DNA from: JAQVXR01 sp050945755
Lineage (GTDB): Bacteria; Bacillota; Dehalobacteriia; Dehalobacteriales; Dehalobacteriaceae
Direction of reading: 5' to 3'
NCBI GenBank assembly: GCA_050945755.1
Contig: JBMNTN010000032.1
Coordinates: 1 to 21,901 of the forward strand
DNA: 21,901 nt
Within the stretch, counting starts at the first letter, position 1; every line of letters starts with the position of its first letter. Under the pieces are notes generated by a model that saw only the letters and a list, made by a program, of their open reading frames with translations, did not search any database and was not told where the DNA came from. Positions 1 to 7,440 of the stretch are shown here, one piece after another. Both the position numbers and the translations under genes were made by a program.

Positions 1-138
1 GAAGGATTTTTGTCAGACGAAACGAATTACATAGTTATGTTTTCTGTTCAGAAAATTATGCAATTCCTCCTAATTTGAATTATATTAGCACTTATTGGAA
101 TAAACATCATAAACGTGCATAGGGTTGAATAGCTTTAA
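1..138. other. Leader region upstream of the atp operon
   Basis: No gene is visible here. A 16-nt near-palindrome, TTTTCTG-TT-CAGAAAA (positions 40-55), could be an operator or a small hairpin. I see no convincing sigma-A promoter: TTGAAT near 75 and TTGGAA near 97 have no good -10 element at 16-18 nt. The operon promoter may lie here in a degenerate form or upstream of the window. Confidence 0.3.
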
Positions 139-393
139 GTGGGTGGAAGGTTTGTGCAGGATAAGAAGCATGGCATGGCAAAATACATTCAAGTTGCGGC
201 CGCCTTCGGCATTACCACAGCACTCAGGATATATATCCTTGGTGTATTAGTAGGGGGTTGGCTGGACAATAGGTTGGAGACATCACCCTGGTGCAAATTG
301 GCAGGGGTTGTGTTGGCTATTTTTCTTTCTTTTAAGTTTCTCCTGGACCAGTTTTCGGCTCTGGAAAAAGACAGAAGGGGAAAAGGGGAATAA
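139..393 (+). CDS. atpZ: AtpZ/AtpI-family small membrane protein at head of ATP synthase operon
   Basis: This small membrane protein of about 84 residues has two predicted transmembrane helices (about 20-40 and 52-70) joined by a short loop with GGWLDNRLETSPW. The C-terminal end is charged. Its size, hairpin topology and place directly before atpI match the AtpZ family, which is linked to ATP synthase assembly and, in alkaliphilic Bacillus, to divalent cation uptake. The start is uncertain. GTG 139 has no clear ribosome site, GTG 154 follows GGAAGG at only 3 nt, and ATG 175 is also possible. The membrane region is the same for all three. The stop lies 5 nt before the next start, so the two genes are very likely co-translated. 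Confidence 0.75.
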   Translation: MGGRFVQDKKHGMAKYIQVAAAFGITTALRIYILGVLVGGWLDNRLETSPWCKLAGVVLAIFLSFKFLLDQFSALEKDRRGKGE

Positions 394-398
394 AATTT

Positions 399-692
399 AT
401 GTGGATGGATATTGTTAAGTCTCTACTCATCGGGTTGGCGTTCGGAGCTTTAGTTGGTCTTTTTAACCACTGGCTGGTTTGGTCGGTGCTGAAAAAATCT
501 GATCAGTTTACTCCCGCCCAGGCAAAAAACAAATTAATGATGCGCTATATTTTTCGTTATTTCATTAATGTGGCGGTTCTGGCCACCTACTTGCTGCACC
601 GGGATACATACGTTTTAATCGGTACAGCGGTTGGATTGACAATTTTGGGTAAAATTCTTGCCGTTAATTATTCTTTTTTAAAAAGGGGGTGA
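399..692 (+). CDS. atpI: ATP synthase subunit I (AtpI)
   Basis: This 97-residue hydrophobic protein has about four predicted membrane helices (about 5-27, 45-60, 63-85 and a short C-terminal one). It resembles the ATP synthase I-chain family, which helps assemble the c-ring and is not part of the finished enzyme. ATG 399 follows a GGGGAA ribosome site at about 9 nt. It sits between atpZ and atpB with only 8 nt before atpB, the position expected for atpI. Sequence conservation in this family is low, so the call rests mainly on position, length and topology. Confidence 0.8.
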   Translation: MWMDIVKSLLIGLAFGALVGLFNHWLVWSVLKKSDQFTPAQAKNKLMMRYIFRYFINVAVLATYLLHRDTYVLIGTAVGLTILGKILAVNYSFLKRG

Positions 693-700
693 GTTAGGGA

Positions 701-1375
701 ATGGAACACGGAACTAATGTGCTGTTTTCAATTTTTGGATTAAGAGTTTCCAGCTATGTCACCACGATGTGGGGACTGATGGCTCTCATTCTTCTGATTA
801 GTTATTTTGCCACCAGGAACCTAAAGAAAGTACCTGGCGGGGCACAGAATGTAATGGAATATATTATCCAAACGCTGATTGACTTTTTTGCCGGGATCAT
901 GGGCGAAAAGGGAGCGAAACGATACCTGCCCATACTCTGCACCTTTTTCTTGCTGATTCTTTTTTCCAATTACAGCGGTATTTTGCCTATGGCAGGGCAT
1001 CTGCCGGGTCTTGCTGCGCCCACGTCAACACTTAGTGTCACCGCAGGATTTGCGATTATAGTCTTTTTCTGCACTCATTTCTTCGGGATCAAAGAAAAGG
1101 GTTTGGGCTATTTTAAGCATTTCCTCCAGCCGGTGGCATTTTTGCTTCCTTTAATGATTATTGAAGAATTGGTACGTCCGCTTTCGCTGTCTCTTCGACT
1201 TTACGGGAATATTTTCGGGGAAGAGATGGTCACAGCCCAATTATTTCAAATGGCACCTTTTTTGGTGCCCCTGGTGATGCAGGCATTGAGTCTGTTAATG
1301 GGATTAGTTCAGGCATTTGTGTTTACACTGCTTACTGCGGTGTATTTAGGTGGTGCTACAGCTGATCATCATTAA
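701..1375 (+). CDS. atpB: F1Fo ATP synthase subunit a
   Basis: Subunit a is the stator channel that moves ions past the c-ring in the cytoplasmic membrane. The protein has 224 residues and 5-6 predicted helices, a normal length for Firmicutes. The signature LSLSLRLYGN (161-170) contains the essential arginine R166, equivalent to E. coli R210. It is preceded by EELVRP (155-160). The C-terminal helix carries the conserved QAFVFTLLTAVYL segment (204-216). The start is ATG 701 after a GGGGGTGAG stretch that overlaps the end of atpI. The gene is intact. Confidence 0.97.
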   Translation: MEHGTNVLFSIFGLRVSSYVTTMWGLMALILLISYFATRNLKKVPGGAQNVMEYIIQTLIDFFAGIMGEKGAKRYLPILCTFFLLILFSNYSGILPMAGHLPGLAAPTSTLSVTAGFAIIVFFCTHFFGIKEKGLGYFKHFLQPVAFLLPLMIIEELVRPLSLSLRLYGNIFGEEMVTAQLFQMAPFLVPLVMQALSLLMGLVQAFVFTLLTAVYLGGATADHH

Positions 1376-1428
1376 TTGATAAATTTAATTTAAGAGAAGG
1401 AACATTTTAGGAAAGGGGGGGAAATTAA

Positions 1429-1656
1429 ATGGAAGGTTTAATTGCTTTAGCTGCTGGATTGGCTATTGGTCTTGGTTCGCTCGGACCTGGTATCGGACAA
1501 GGTATTGCTGCTAAGGGAGCACTCGAAGGGATGGCTCGCCAGCCGGAGGCTGCCGGAGACATTCGTGTATCCATGATTTTGGCTTTAGCATTTATGGAAG
1601 CGTTAACGATTTACGGTCTGTTAATCGCCTTTATGTTGATTGGTAAATTAGGTTAA
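1429..1656 (+). CDS. atpE: F1Fo ATP synthase subunit c (rotor ring)
   Basis: This 75-residue helical hairpin oligomerises into the membrane rotor ring. Helix 1 contains GPGIGQG (19-25), the polar loop is ARQPEA (36-41), and helix 2 carries the ion-binding carboxylate E57. Compared with the Ilyobacter tartaricus Na+ ring, Q24 (Q32 equivalent) and E57 (E65) are present, but the S66 position is A58 and the T67 position is L59. Proton coupling is therefore the better prediction. The start is ATG 1429, preceded by a run of seven G at 7 nt, a very strong ribosome site that suits the high copy number of this subunit. A terminator-like hairpin follows at once. Confidence 0.97.
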   Translation: MEGLIALAAGLAIGLGSLGPGIGQGIAAKGALEGMARQPEAAGDIRVSMILALAFMEALTIYGLLIAFMLIGKLG

Positions 1657-1664
1657 TAGCCTGA

Positions 1665-1705
1665 GCCGCCTGGGGAGTGGAAAACTCCCCAGGAAACGGC
1701 TTTTT
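1665..1705 (+). terminator. Terminator-like hairpin inside the atp operon, between atpE and atpF
   Basis: CCTGGGGAGT... (1669-1678) pairs perfectly over 10 bp with 1684-1693 around a 5-nt loop. An outer GCCG/CGGC stem (1665-1668 with 1697-1700) extends it, and five T follow at once (1701-1705). This has the form of an intrinsic terminator, but atpF to atpC continue downstream. It may be a partial terminator or a 3' stabiliser that raises atpE mRNA relative to the distal genes. Confidence 0.7.
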
Positions 1706-1725
1706 GCAGAGGGGAGGTAAGCTAA

Positions 1726-2211
1726 TTGCATATTGATTATCATGACTTAATATGGGCTATTATAAACTTTGTAGTTTTGCTAGCCATTTTATATAAATTC
1801 CTATATGGTCCTCTGCTTAAAATGATGGAAAACAGGCAGAACGAGATTAAAAACAATATTAGTCAAGCGGAGGAAATCCGTAGTGAAGCTGAGACTCTGC
1901 GTGTCCAGTTAACGGCGGAACTTGATAAAGCCCGGAAGGAAGCTCAGGAAATAATCGCCAGCGCAACTAAAATTGGTGAGGAAACAAAGAATGCAATTAT
2001 TTCTGAAGCGAAAAACAATGCCGTTAAAATGACAGAAAAGGCTCAGGAAGAGATTCAGCGGGAGAAGGAACAGGCTCTTGCTGATATTAGAAATGAAGTG
2101 GCTAGTTTGGCGATTTTAGCTGCCGGAAAGGTACTTGGCAAAGCCATGACGGGGGAAGAACACAAAAAGTTGGTGGATAAATATATTCAAGAGGTGGGCG
2201 GTATTCAATGA
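1726..2211 (+). CDS. atpF: F1Fo ATP synthase subunit b
   Basis: Subunit b is the peripheral stalk that links subunit a to the delta/alpha head. The 161-residue protein has one N-terminal membrane helix (about 8-26), then a long, highly charged coiled coil (about 35-145) rich in Glu, Lys, Ala and Gln. The first residues, HIDYHDLIWAIINF, are typical of Firmicute b subunits. The start is the rare codon TTG at 1726. It is chosen because GGGGAGG (1711-1717) lies exactly 8 nt upstream and no ATG gives a full membrane helix. The end overlaps atpH by 4 nt (ATGA), so the two genes are translationally coupled. Confidence 0.95.
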   Translation: MHIDYHDLIWAIINFVVLLAILYKFLYGPLLKMMENRQNEIKNNISQAEEIRSEAETLRVQLTAELDKARKEAQEIIASATKIGEETKNAIISEAKNNAVKMTEKAQEEIQREKEQALADIRNEVASLAILAAGKVLGKAMTGEEHKKLVDKYIQEVGGIQ

Positions 2212-2759
2212 TTAATAAAACTATCGCCAGAAGATATGCCCAAGCCCTTTTTGATATTGCCAAGGAACAAAAAGCAGTAGAAAAATTTGCCCAAGATTTA
2301 AAGTATGCCGTTTACACCATTGAGGAGAACGAAGAATTAAAGAAAGCTATATACAGCCGTCTTGTTCCTGCTGCGGCCAAGAAAGAACTTTGCAATAAAA
2401 TTATTACCGGTAACACCCACCAGATGGTGTCTAATTTTATTAACCTCGTATTTGATAAGTCCCGGGAAGAGTATTTGGTCGCAATAGTTGAAGTATTTGA
2501 CGAGCTGGTAGACCGGGAGAATAAAATCCTTAAGGCAAAAGTTCGGGTGGCTGATGCCTTAAGTGAAGACCAGCTGAAAAAACTGGAGGAAAATTTGTCC
2601 CGGATGACCGGGCAGAATATTAAGGCCAGTGTTGACGTTGATCCGTCACTGATCGGCGGCATCACCGTCAAAATCGGCGATATTGTTTATGACGGCAGTG
2701 TCGCAAAACAGCTTGGCATGTTAAAAGAACACCTCCAACAGGTACAGTTGGGAAGATAG
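2208..2759 (+). CDS. atpH: F1Fo ATP synthase subunit delta
   Basis: Delta (the OSCP homologue) ties the top of the F1 alpha/beta hexamer to the b stalk. The 183-residue protein has the N-terminal helical bundle opening with ARRYAQALFDIA (7-18). Its C-terminal family signature is GGITVKIGDIVYDGSV (149-164). The start ATG overlaps the atpF stop. The length is standard and no disruption is seen. Confidence 0.95.
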   Translation: MINKTIARRYAQALFDIAKEQKAVEKFAQDLKYAVYTIEENEELKKAIYSRLVPAAAKKELCNKIITGNTHQMVSNFINLVFDKSREEYLVAIVEVFDELVDRENKILKAKVRVADALSEDQLKKLEENLSRMTGQNIKASVDVDPSLIGGITVKIGDIVYDGSVAKQLGMLKEHLQQVQLGR

Positions 2760-2773
2760 GGGTGAGAAAATAA

Positions 2774-4282
2774 ATGAGCATCAGACCTGAAGAAATCAGC
2801 TCCATTTTGAAACAGCAGATTGAGAAATATCAAACTGAAGTCGATGTATCCGAAGTTGGAACAGTAATAAGCGTTGGTGACGGTATTGCCCGTATTTACG
2901 GTTTGCAAAACGCCATGGCCGGTGAGCTGTTGGAGTTTGCTAACGGTGTCAACGGCATGGTGCTCAACTTAGAGGAAGACAACATTGGTTGCGTTATTTT
3001 AGGACCCTATACGGAAATTCAGGAAGGTGACGCGGTCAAACGTACCGGACGGATCATGGAAGTTCCTGTGGGAGAGGCCTTAATTGGCCGTGTTGTCAAT
3101 CCCTTGGGACAGCCTCTGGACGGAAAAGGGCCGATTAAGGCTTCCGGTTACCGCCCCATTGAGTTTCTGGCGCCGGGTGTGGTAAAGCGTCGTTCTGTTT
3201 ATCAGCCCCTGCAGACAGGTTTAAAATGTATTGACTCTATGGTGCCCATTGGCCGCGGCCAGCGTGAGTTGATTATTGGTGACCGCCAGACGGGAAAGAC
3301 AGCCGTGGCCATAGATACAATTATCAACCAAAAAGGTCAAGGTGTTATTTGTGTCTATGTGGCAATCGGGCAGAAAGCATCAACGGTGGCCAGTGTGGTT
3401 CAACGACTGGAACAGTATGGTGCCATGGATTATACCATCGTTGTTTCCGCTACCGCCAGCGAACCGGCACCGCTTCTCTACATTGCTCCTTATTCAGGAT
3501 GTGCAATGGGTGAGTACTTTATGTATGAAAAAGGCGGCGATGTTCTCTGTGTTTATGATGACCTGTCCAAGCAGGCTACCGCTTACCGTGAATTGTCCTT
3601 ACTTTTACGCCGTCCGCCGGGGCGTGAGGCTTATCCTGGGGACGTTTTCTACCTCCACTCCCGCCTTTTGGAGCGGGCTGCTAAATTAAGCGACGCTGAG
3701 GGCGGAGGATCGTTAACTGCTCTGCCGATTATTGAAACCCAGGCGGGTGACGTGTCGGCCTACATTCCGACTAACGTTATTTCCATTACCGACGGGCAGA
3801 TTTACCTGGAGACAGACCTCTTTCATTCCGGTGTTCGCCCGGCTATTAACGTGGGGCTCTCCGTATCCCGGGTAGGTGGTTCGGCTCAAATCAAGGCGAT
3901 GAAACAGGTTGCCGGCCGTCTCCGCATGGACTTGGCTCAATACCGGGAATTAGCTGCATTTGCCCAGTTCGGATCCGACTTGGATAAGGCTACTCAAGCG
4001 ACGCTCTCTCGTGGGGAACGCATGGTAGAAATCTTAAAACAGGATCAGTATTCACCTATGCCTGTTGAAGAGCAGGTAGCAGTGATTTTTGCCGCTGCCA
4101 ATGGTTTCTGTGACGATATGGAAGTTTCGAAGATTTTAGACTTTGAGAAAGGTCTTTTGACTTACCTGCGCGGTTCAAAGGGCAGCATTCTAAAGGCCAT
4201 CAGGGAAGAAGGAAAATTATCTGATGCGATTACCGACCAGTTAAAAGCTGCAATTTCCGAATTTAAGAAAACCATGAAATAA
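2774..4282 (+). CDS. atpA: F1 ATP synthase subunit alpha
   Basis: Alpha forms the non-catalytic nucleotide-binding sites of the F1 head in the cytoplasm. The 502-residue protein has the N-terminal beta-barrel, then the P-loop GDRQTGKTA (169-177). The family signature PAINVGLSVSR (356-366) ends in the arginine finger R366, which reaches into the neighbouring beta catalytic site. A C-terminal helical domain follows. GGGGTGAG precedes ATG 2774. Length and motifs are canonical. Confidence 0.98.
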   Translation: MSIRPEEISSILKQQIEKYQTEVDVSEVGTVISVGDGIARIYGLQNAMAGELLEFANGVNGMVLNLEEDNIGCVILGPYTEIQEGDAVKRTGRIMEVPVGEALIGRVVNPLGQPLDGKGPIKASGYRPIEFLAPGVVKRRSVYQPLQTGLKCIDSMVPIGRGQRELIIGDRQTGKTAVAIDTIINQKGQGVICVYVAIGQKASTVASVVQRLEQYGAMDYTIVVSATASEPAPLLYIAPYSGCAMGEYFMYEKGGDVLCVYDDLSKQATAYRELSLLLRRPPGREAYPGDVFYLHSRLLERAAKLSDAEGGGSLTALPIIETQAGDVSAYIPTNVISITDGQIYLETDLFHSGVRPAINVGLSVSRVGGSAQIKAMKQVAGRLRMDLAQYRELAAFAQFGSDLDKATQATLSRGERMVEILKQDQYSPMPVEEQVAVIFAAANGFCDDMEVSKILDFEKGLLTYLRGSKGSILKAIREEGKLSDAITDQLKAAISEFKKTMK

Positions 4283-4337
4283 AGAAAAATGTGGTGTGAT
4301 TTTTGCCGCCATCAATCAACAAAGGTGGTGAAAGAGT

Positions 4338-5189
4338 ATGGCAAGTATGCGGGATATCCGAAGACGGATAAAAAGTATTAAAAGTACCCAGCAGATTACG
4401 AAAGCCATGAAAATGGTGGCTGCCGCTAAATTGCGCCGGGCGCAAGAAAGCGTTATTTCTTCCCGCCCCTATTCGGAAAAAGTTCAAGATGTACTGGGAC
4501 GCCTTGCTACCAGCACCAAGGATTATTCCCATCCATTAATGGAAAAAAGGGAAGTAAAAAAAGTAGGACTAGTGATGCTTACCGGAGACAGGGGCTTGTG
4601 CGGTGGTTATAATGCCAATATTATCCGCATGACGGAACACATGATTGCCGGAACGGACAAACCGGTAGGCCTTGTAGCGGTGGGGCGTAGAGGCCGGGAT
4701 TATTTCCGCCGCAGGGGAATAGAAATTACGGAAGAATATATCAACATCGGTGATAACCCTACCTATATTCAAGGAAAAGAGCTGGCTAAGCGGTTAATGG
4801 CATTATATAGTGAGGGTGTGTTTGACGAGATTTATATTTTGTATACAAAGTTTAAATCAGCGATGTCGATGAAGCCGATGACGCTGAAAGTGCTTCCTGT
4901 TCAGCCTGACGAAGGGGAAGAAGTAAAAGAGGTTGAGTATATTTATGAGCCTTCGCAAGCAGGGGTTATGGATGTGCTTTTACCCTCTTATGTAGAGACC
5001 ACTGTCTATCAGGCGCTCTTAGAATCCAAAGCCAGTGAACACGGGGCACGGATGACTGCGATGAGTTCTGCAACCGACAACGCAGTAGAGATTATTGCCA
5101 AGTTGAATTTGCATTTGAACCGAGCCCGTCAGGCTGCCATTACTACGGAAATCTCCGAAATTGTCAGTGGGGCTGCGGCCTTACAGTAA
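4338..5189 (+). CDS. atpG: F1 ATP synthase subunit gamma (central shaft)
   Basis: Gamma is the rotating shaft that couples c-ring rotation to the catalytic sites. The N-terminal helix includes MRDIRRRIKSI and ITKAMKMVAAAKL (20-32). The C-terminal family signature is ITTEISEIVSGAAA (268-281). Together the N- and C-terminal helices form the antiparallel coiled coil of the shaft. The length of 283 residues is normal. The start is ATG 4338 after AAAGGTGGTGAAAG. An unusual repeat-rich gap of 205 nt separates it from atpD. Confidence 0.97.
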   Translation: MASMRDIRRRIKSIKSTQQITKAMKMVAAAKLRRAQESVISSRPYSEKVQDVLGRLATSTKDYSHPLMEKREVKKVGLVMLTGDRGLCGGYNANIIRMTEHMIAGTDKPVGLVAVGRRGRDYFRRRGIEITEEYINIGDNPTYIQGKELAKRLMALYSEGVFDEIYILYTKFKSAMSMKPMTLKVLPVQPDEGEEVKEVEYIYEPSQAGVMDVLLPSYVETTVYQALLESKASEHGARMTAMSSATDNAVEIIAKLNLHLNRARQAAITTEISEIVSGAAALQ

Positions 5190-5194
5190 CAGCC

Positions 5195-5370
5195 GGTGAC
5201 TAGTGCTTGGTGACTAGTGACTGGTTGCCAAAGAAGATTTCCCTGGCAGTGGTGTAAAAGAATGCATTTTAATAAAAAACGTAAGTGAAAAATATAGAAC
5301 TCCAATCATCCGGTGACTGTACTGGTAATTGGTAAAGTTGCCAGTTGATGGTTGCCAGTCACTAGTCACT
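5195..5370. repeat. Repeat-rich insertion-like spacer between atpG and atpD
   Basis: GTGACTAGTGACTGG (5210-5224) has an exact 15-nt reverse complement at 5355-5369. A partial tandem copy, GGTGACTAGTG, lies at 5195-5205 with period 14. GTTGCCAGT is repeated directly at 5338 and 5351, and GGTTGCCA at 5223 and 5350. Degenerate GGTGACT/ACTGG units occur at 5312-5325. The other atp genes are nearly adjacent, so this looks like a small non-coding repeat element with inverted ends. No ORF is present. The atpD ribosome site lies just outside it. Confidence 0.7.
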
Positions 5371-5394
5371 TAAATGTAAGGGAGGTTTAAGAAA

Positions 5395-6822
5395 GTGGCA
5401 ATTGGAATAGTTAAAGAAGTCATCGGTCCGGTAGTTGATATTGAGTTTCCTGCCGGGCAGCTGCCGGATATTTATAACGCTGTTACTATTGATAGCGAAG
5501 ATCAGGTGATAGAAGAAGCAAAAGCAAGGGGTATTAAGATTACCTTGGAAGCGATGCAGCACTTGGGCAACAACTCGGTGCGCTGTGTTGCTCTTTCTTC
5601 CACCGATGGTCTGCAGCGAGGTATGACAGCCAAGGATACCGGCGGGCCGATTAAAGTACCCGTTGGCCGAGAGACATTAGGGCGGATGTTCAACGTGATC
5701 GGTGAACCAATTGACGAAATGGGACCCTGCCCGGCAAAAGATTATCTACCCATTCACCGTCCTGCTCCGGAGTTTGAAGAATTAGAACCCTCCACTGAGA
5801 TTTTGGAAACAGGAATTAAGGTTGTGGATTTGCTCGCTCCTTATTCCAAGGGTGGTAAGGTTGGTCTCTTCGGTGGAGCCGGTGTGGGTAAAACCGTTTT
5901 AATCATGGAATTAATCCGAAACATCGCCTATGAGCACGGTGGTTTTTCCGTATTCTCTGGTGTTGGTGAACGGACTCGTGAAGGTAATGACCTTTGGAAC
6001 GAAATGAAAGAGTCCGGGGTTATCGATAAAACAGCCCTGGTGTTCGGTCAGATGAACGAACCCCCGGGAGCCCGTCTCCGGATTGGATTGACCGGTTTGA
6101 CTATTGCCGAGTCTTTTCGAGATTTTGAAGGTCAAGACGTGCTTCTCTTTATTGATAATATTTTCCGTTTTACCCAGGCGGGGTCTGAGGTGTCCGCTCT
6201 GTTAGGCCGGATGCCTTCTGCGGTGGGTTACCAGCCGACGCTGGCTACCGAAATGGGTGCTTTGCAAGAGCGGATTACCTCCACCAAGAAAGGTTCCATT
6301 ACATCGGTGCAGGCGATTTATGTTCCTGCTGACGACCTGACTGACCCGGCACCTGCGACTGCTTTTGCCCACTTGGATGCGACTACGGTGCTTTCCCGTC
6401 AGATCGTGGAATTAGGGATTTATCCGGCAGTGGACCCGTTAGATTCTACTTCCCGGATTCTTGATCCCCGTGTTCTAGGAGAAGAGCACTATCGAGTTGC
6501 CCGAGCTGTTCAGGGGGTTCTCCAGCGCTATAAAGAATTACAGGATATTATCGCGATTCTTGGTATGGATGAATTGTCTGAAGAAGATAAAATTATTGTG
6601 GCCAGGGCTAGAAAGATTCAAAGATTCCTCTCCCAGCCCTTCCACGTAGCGGAAGCATTTACCAACATGCCCGGGAAATATGTTCCGCTGAAAGAAACCA
6701 TTAAAGGTTTCAACGAAATTATTGAAGGGAAACACGATTCCTTGCCGGAACAGGCATTCTTGATGGTGGGCACCATCGAAGAAGCCGTGGAGAACGCAAA
6801 ACGGTTTGAAGGACGTGGTTAA
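5395..6822 (+). CDS. atpD: F1 ATP synthase subunit beta (catalytic)
   Basis: Beta carries the catalytic sites that make or hydrolyse ATP. The 475-residue protein has the P-loop GGAGVGKTV (160-168), the catalytic glutamate in GVGERTREGNDL (E192), the Walker B-type strand DVLLFIDNI (248-256), and an exact DELSEED loop (392-398), which pushes on gamma and is a contact for epsilon. It starts at GTG 5395, 9 nt after GGGAGG (5380-5385). It is complete, and atpC follows 2 nt after the stop. Confidence 0.98.
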   Translation: MAIGIVKEVIGPVVDIEFPAGQLPDIYNAVTIDSEDQVIEEAKARGIKITLEAMQHLGNNSVRCVALSSTDGLQRGMTAKDTGGPIKVPVGRETLGRMFNVIGEPIDEMGPCPAKDYLPIHRPAPEFEELEPSTEILETGIKVVDLLAPYSKGGKVGLFGGAGVGKTVLIMELIRNIAYEHGGFSVFSGVGERTREGNDLWNEMKESGVIDKTALVFGQMNEPPGARLRIGLTGLTIAESFRDFEGQDVLLFIDNIFRFTQAGSEVSALLGRMPSAVGYQPTLATEMGALQERITSTKKGSITSVQAIYVPADDLTDPAPATAFAHLDATTVLSRQIVELGIYPAVDPLDSTSRILDPRVLGEEHYRVARAVQGVLQRYKELQDIIAILGMDELSEEDKIIVARARKIQRFLSQPFHVAEAFTNMPGKYVPLKETIKGFNEIIEGKHDSLPEQAFLMVGTIEEAVENAKRFEGRG

Positions 6823-6824
6823 AC

Positions 6825-7229
6825 ATGGCTGAGAATGCAATAAATTTTGAAGTGGTTACTCCTGAAAAGGTGATTTTTTCCGGAAACATTGATTCGCTGA
6901 TTGTGCCGGCAGCCCTGGGTTACCTTGGGGTCCTGGCCAATCACGCTCCTTTGGTTACCGCTCTTGAAATTGGTGTTGTCACCTACCGACAAGATGGCAA
7001 ACCAAAGAAGATGGCGATTAGCGGCGGTTTTTTGGAAGTAGTCAATAATAAGGCTGTTGTACTGGCTCATACCGCAGAAGAAGGTGAAAAGATTGACGTT
7101 TCCAGAGCTCAGTCGGCTAAGGAACGGGCAGAAAAACGCCTTTCTGAACGAAGCGCAGATTTAGATGTTCTCCGAGCAGAATTGGCCTTAAAACGGGCAA
7201 TCAGCCGGATAAAGGCTGCCGGTAATTGA
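6825..7229 (+). CDS. atpC: F1 ATP synthase subunit epsilon
   Basis: Epsilon is the rotor-foot subunit and can inhibit ATP hydrolysis. Residues 1-88 form the beta-sandwich (with GYLGVLANHAPLVTALE, 32-48) and 90-134 the two C-terminal helices. IDVSRA (90-95) fits the I/LDxxRA ATP-binding motif known from thermophilic Bacillus PS3 epsilon. Further arginines sit at R101, R117, R124 and R128 in the helices. This suggests an ATP-responsive brake, which is an inference. The start is 2 nt after the atpD stop with no strong ribosome site, so translation is probably coupled. It is the last gene of the operon. Confidence 0.97.
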   Translation: MAENAINFEVVTPEKVIFSGNIDSLIVPAALGYLGVLANHAPLVTALEIGVVTYRQDGKPKKMAISGGFLEVVNNKAVVLAHTAEEGEKIDVSRAQSAKERAEKRLSERSADLDVLRAELALKRAISRIKAAGN

Positions 7230-7260
7230 TGGATCGCGAGAATATTATAAAGTAAGGCTT

Positions 7261-7293
7261 AATCAGGTGGGGGTTTTCCCCATCTGATTTTTT
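7261..7293 (+). terminator. Intrinsic terminator of the atp operon
   Basis: AATCAGGTGGGG (7261-7272) pairs with CCCCATCTGATT (7278-7289) over 12 bp with one G-T wobble and a GTTTT loop. It runs into six T (7288-7293). It lies 31 nt after the atpC stop. Confidence 0.93.
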
Positions 7294-7440
7294 ATCATGT
7301 GTATTGATTCATGATGTAGTGTTTGTCAAATAAATTTAGCTTGATTTTTTTAACCGGGTCTTTGTTTGTCCTCCATATTATTGAATAATCCCCCCAGGAT
7401 CTGGTAACCCTATTGATGATTATCATAAGGGGGGAAGCCA

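Noticed and set aside
1429..1656. Na+-type ATP synthase
   Set aside because: Gln and Glu of the site are present, but the Ser/Thr ligands are replaced by Ala and Leu.
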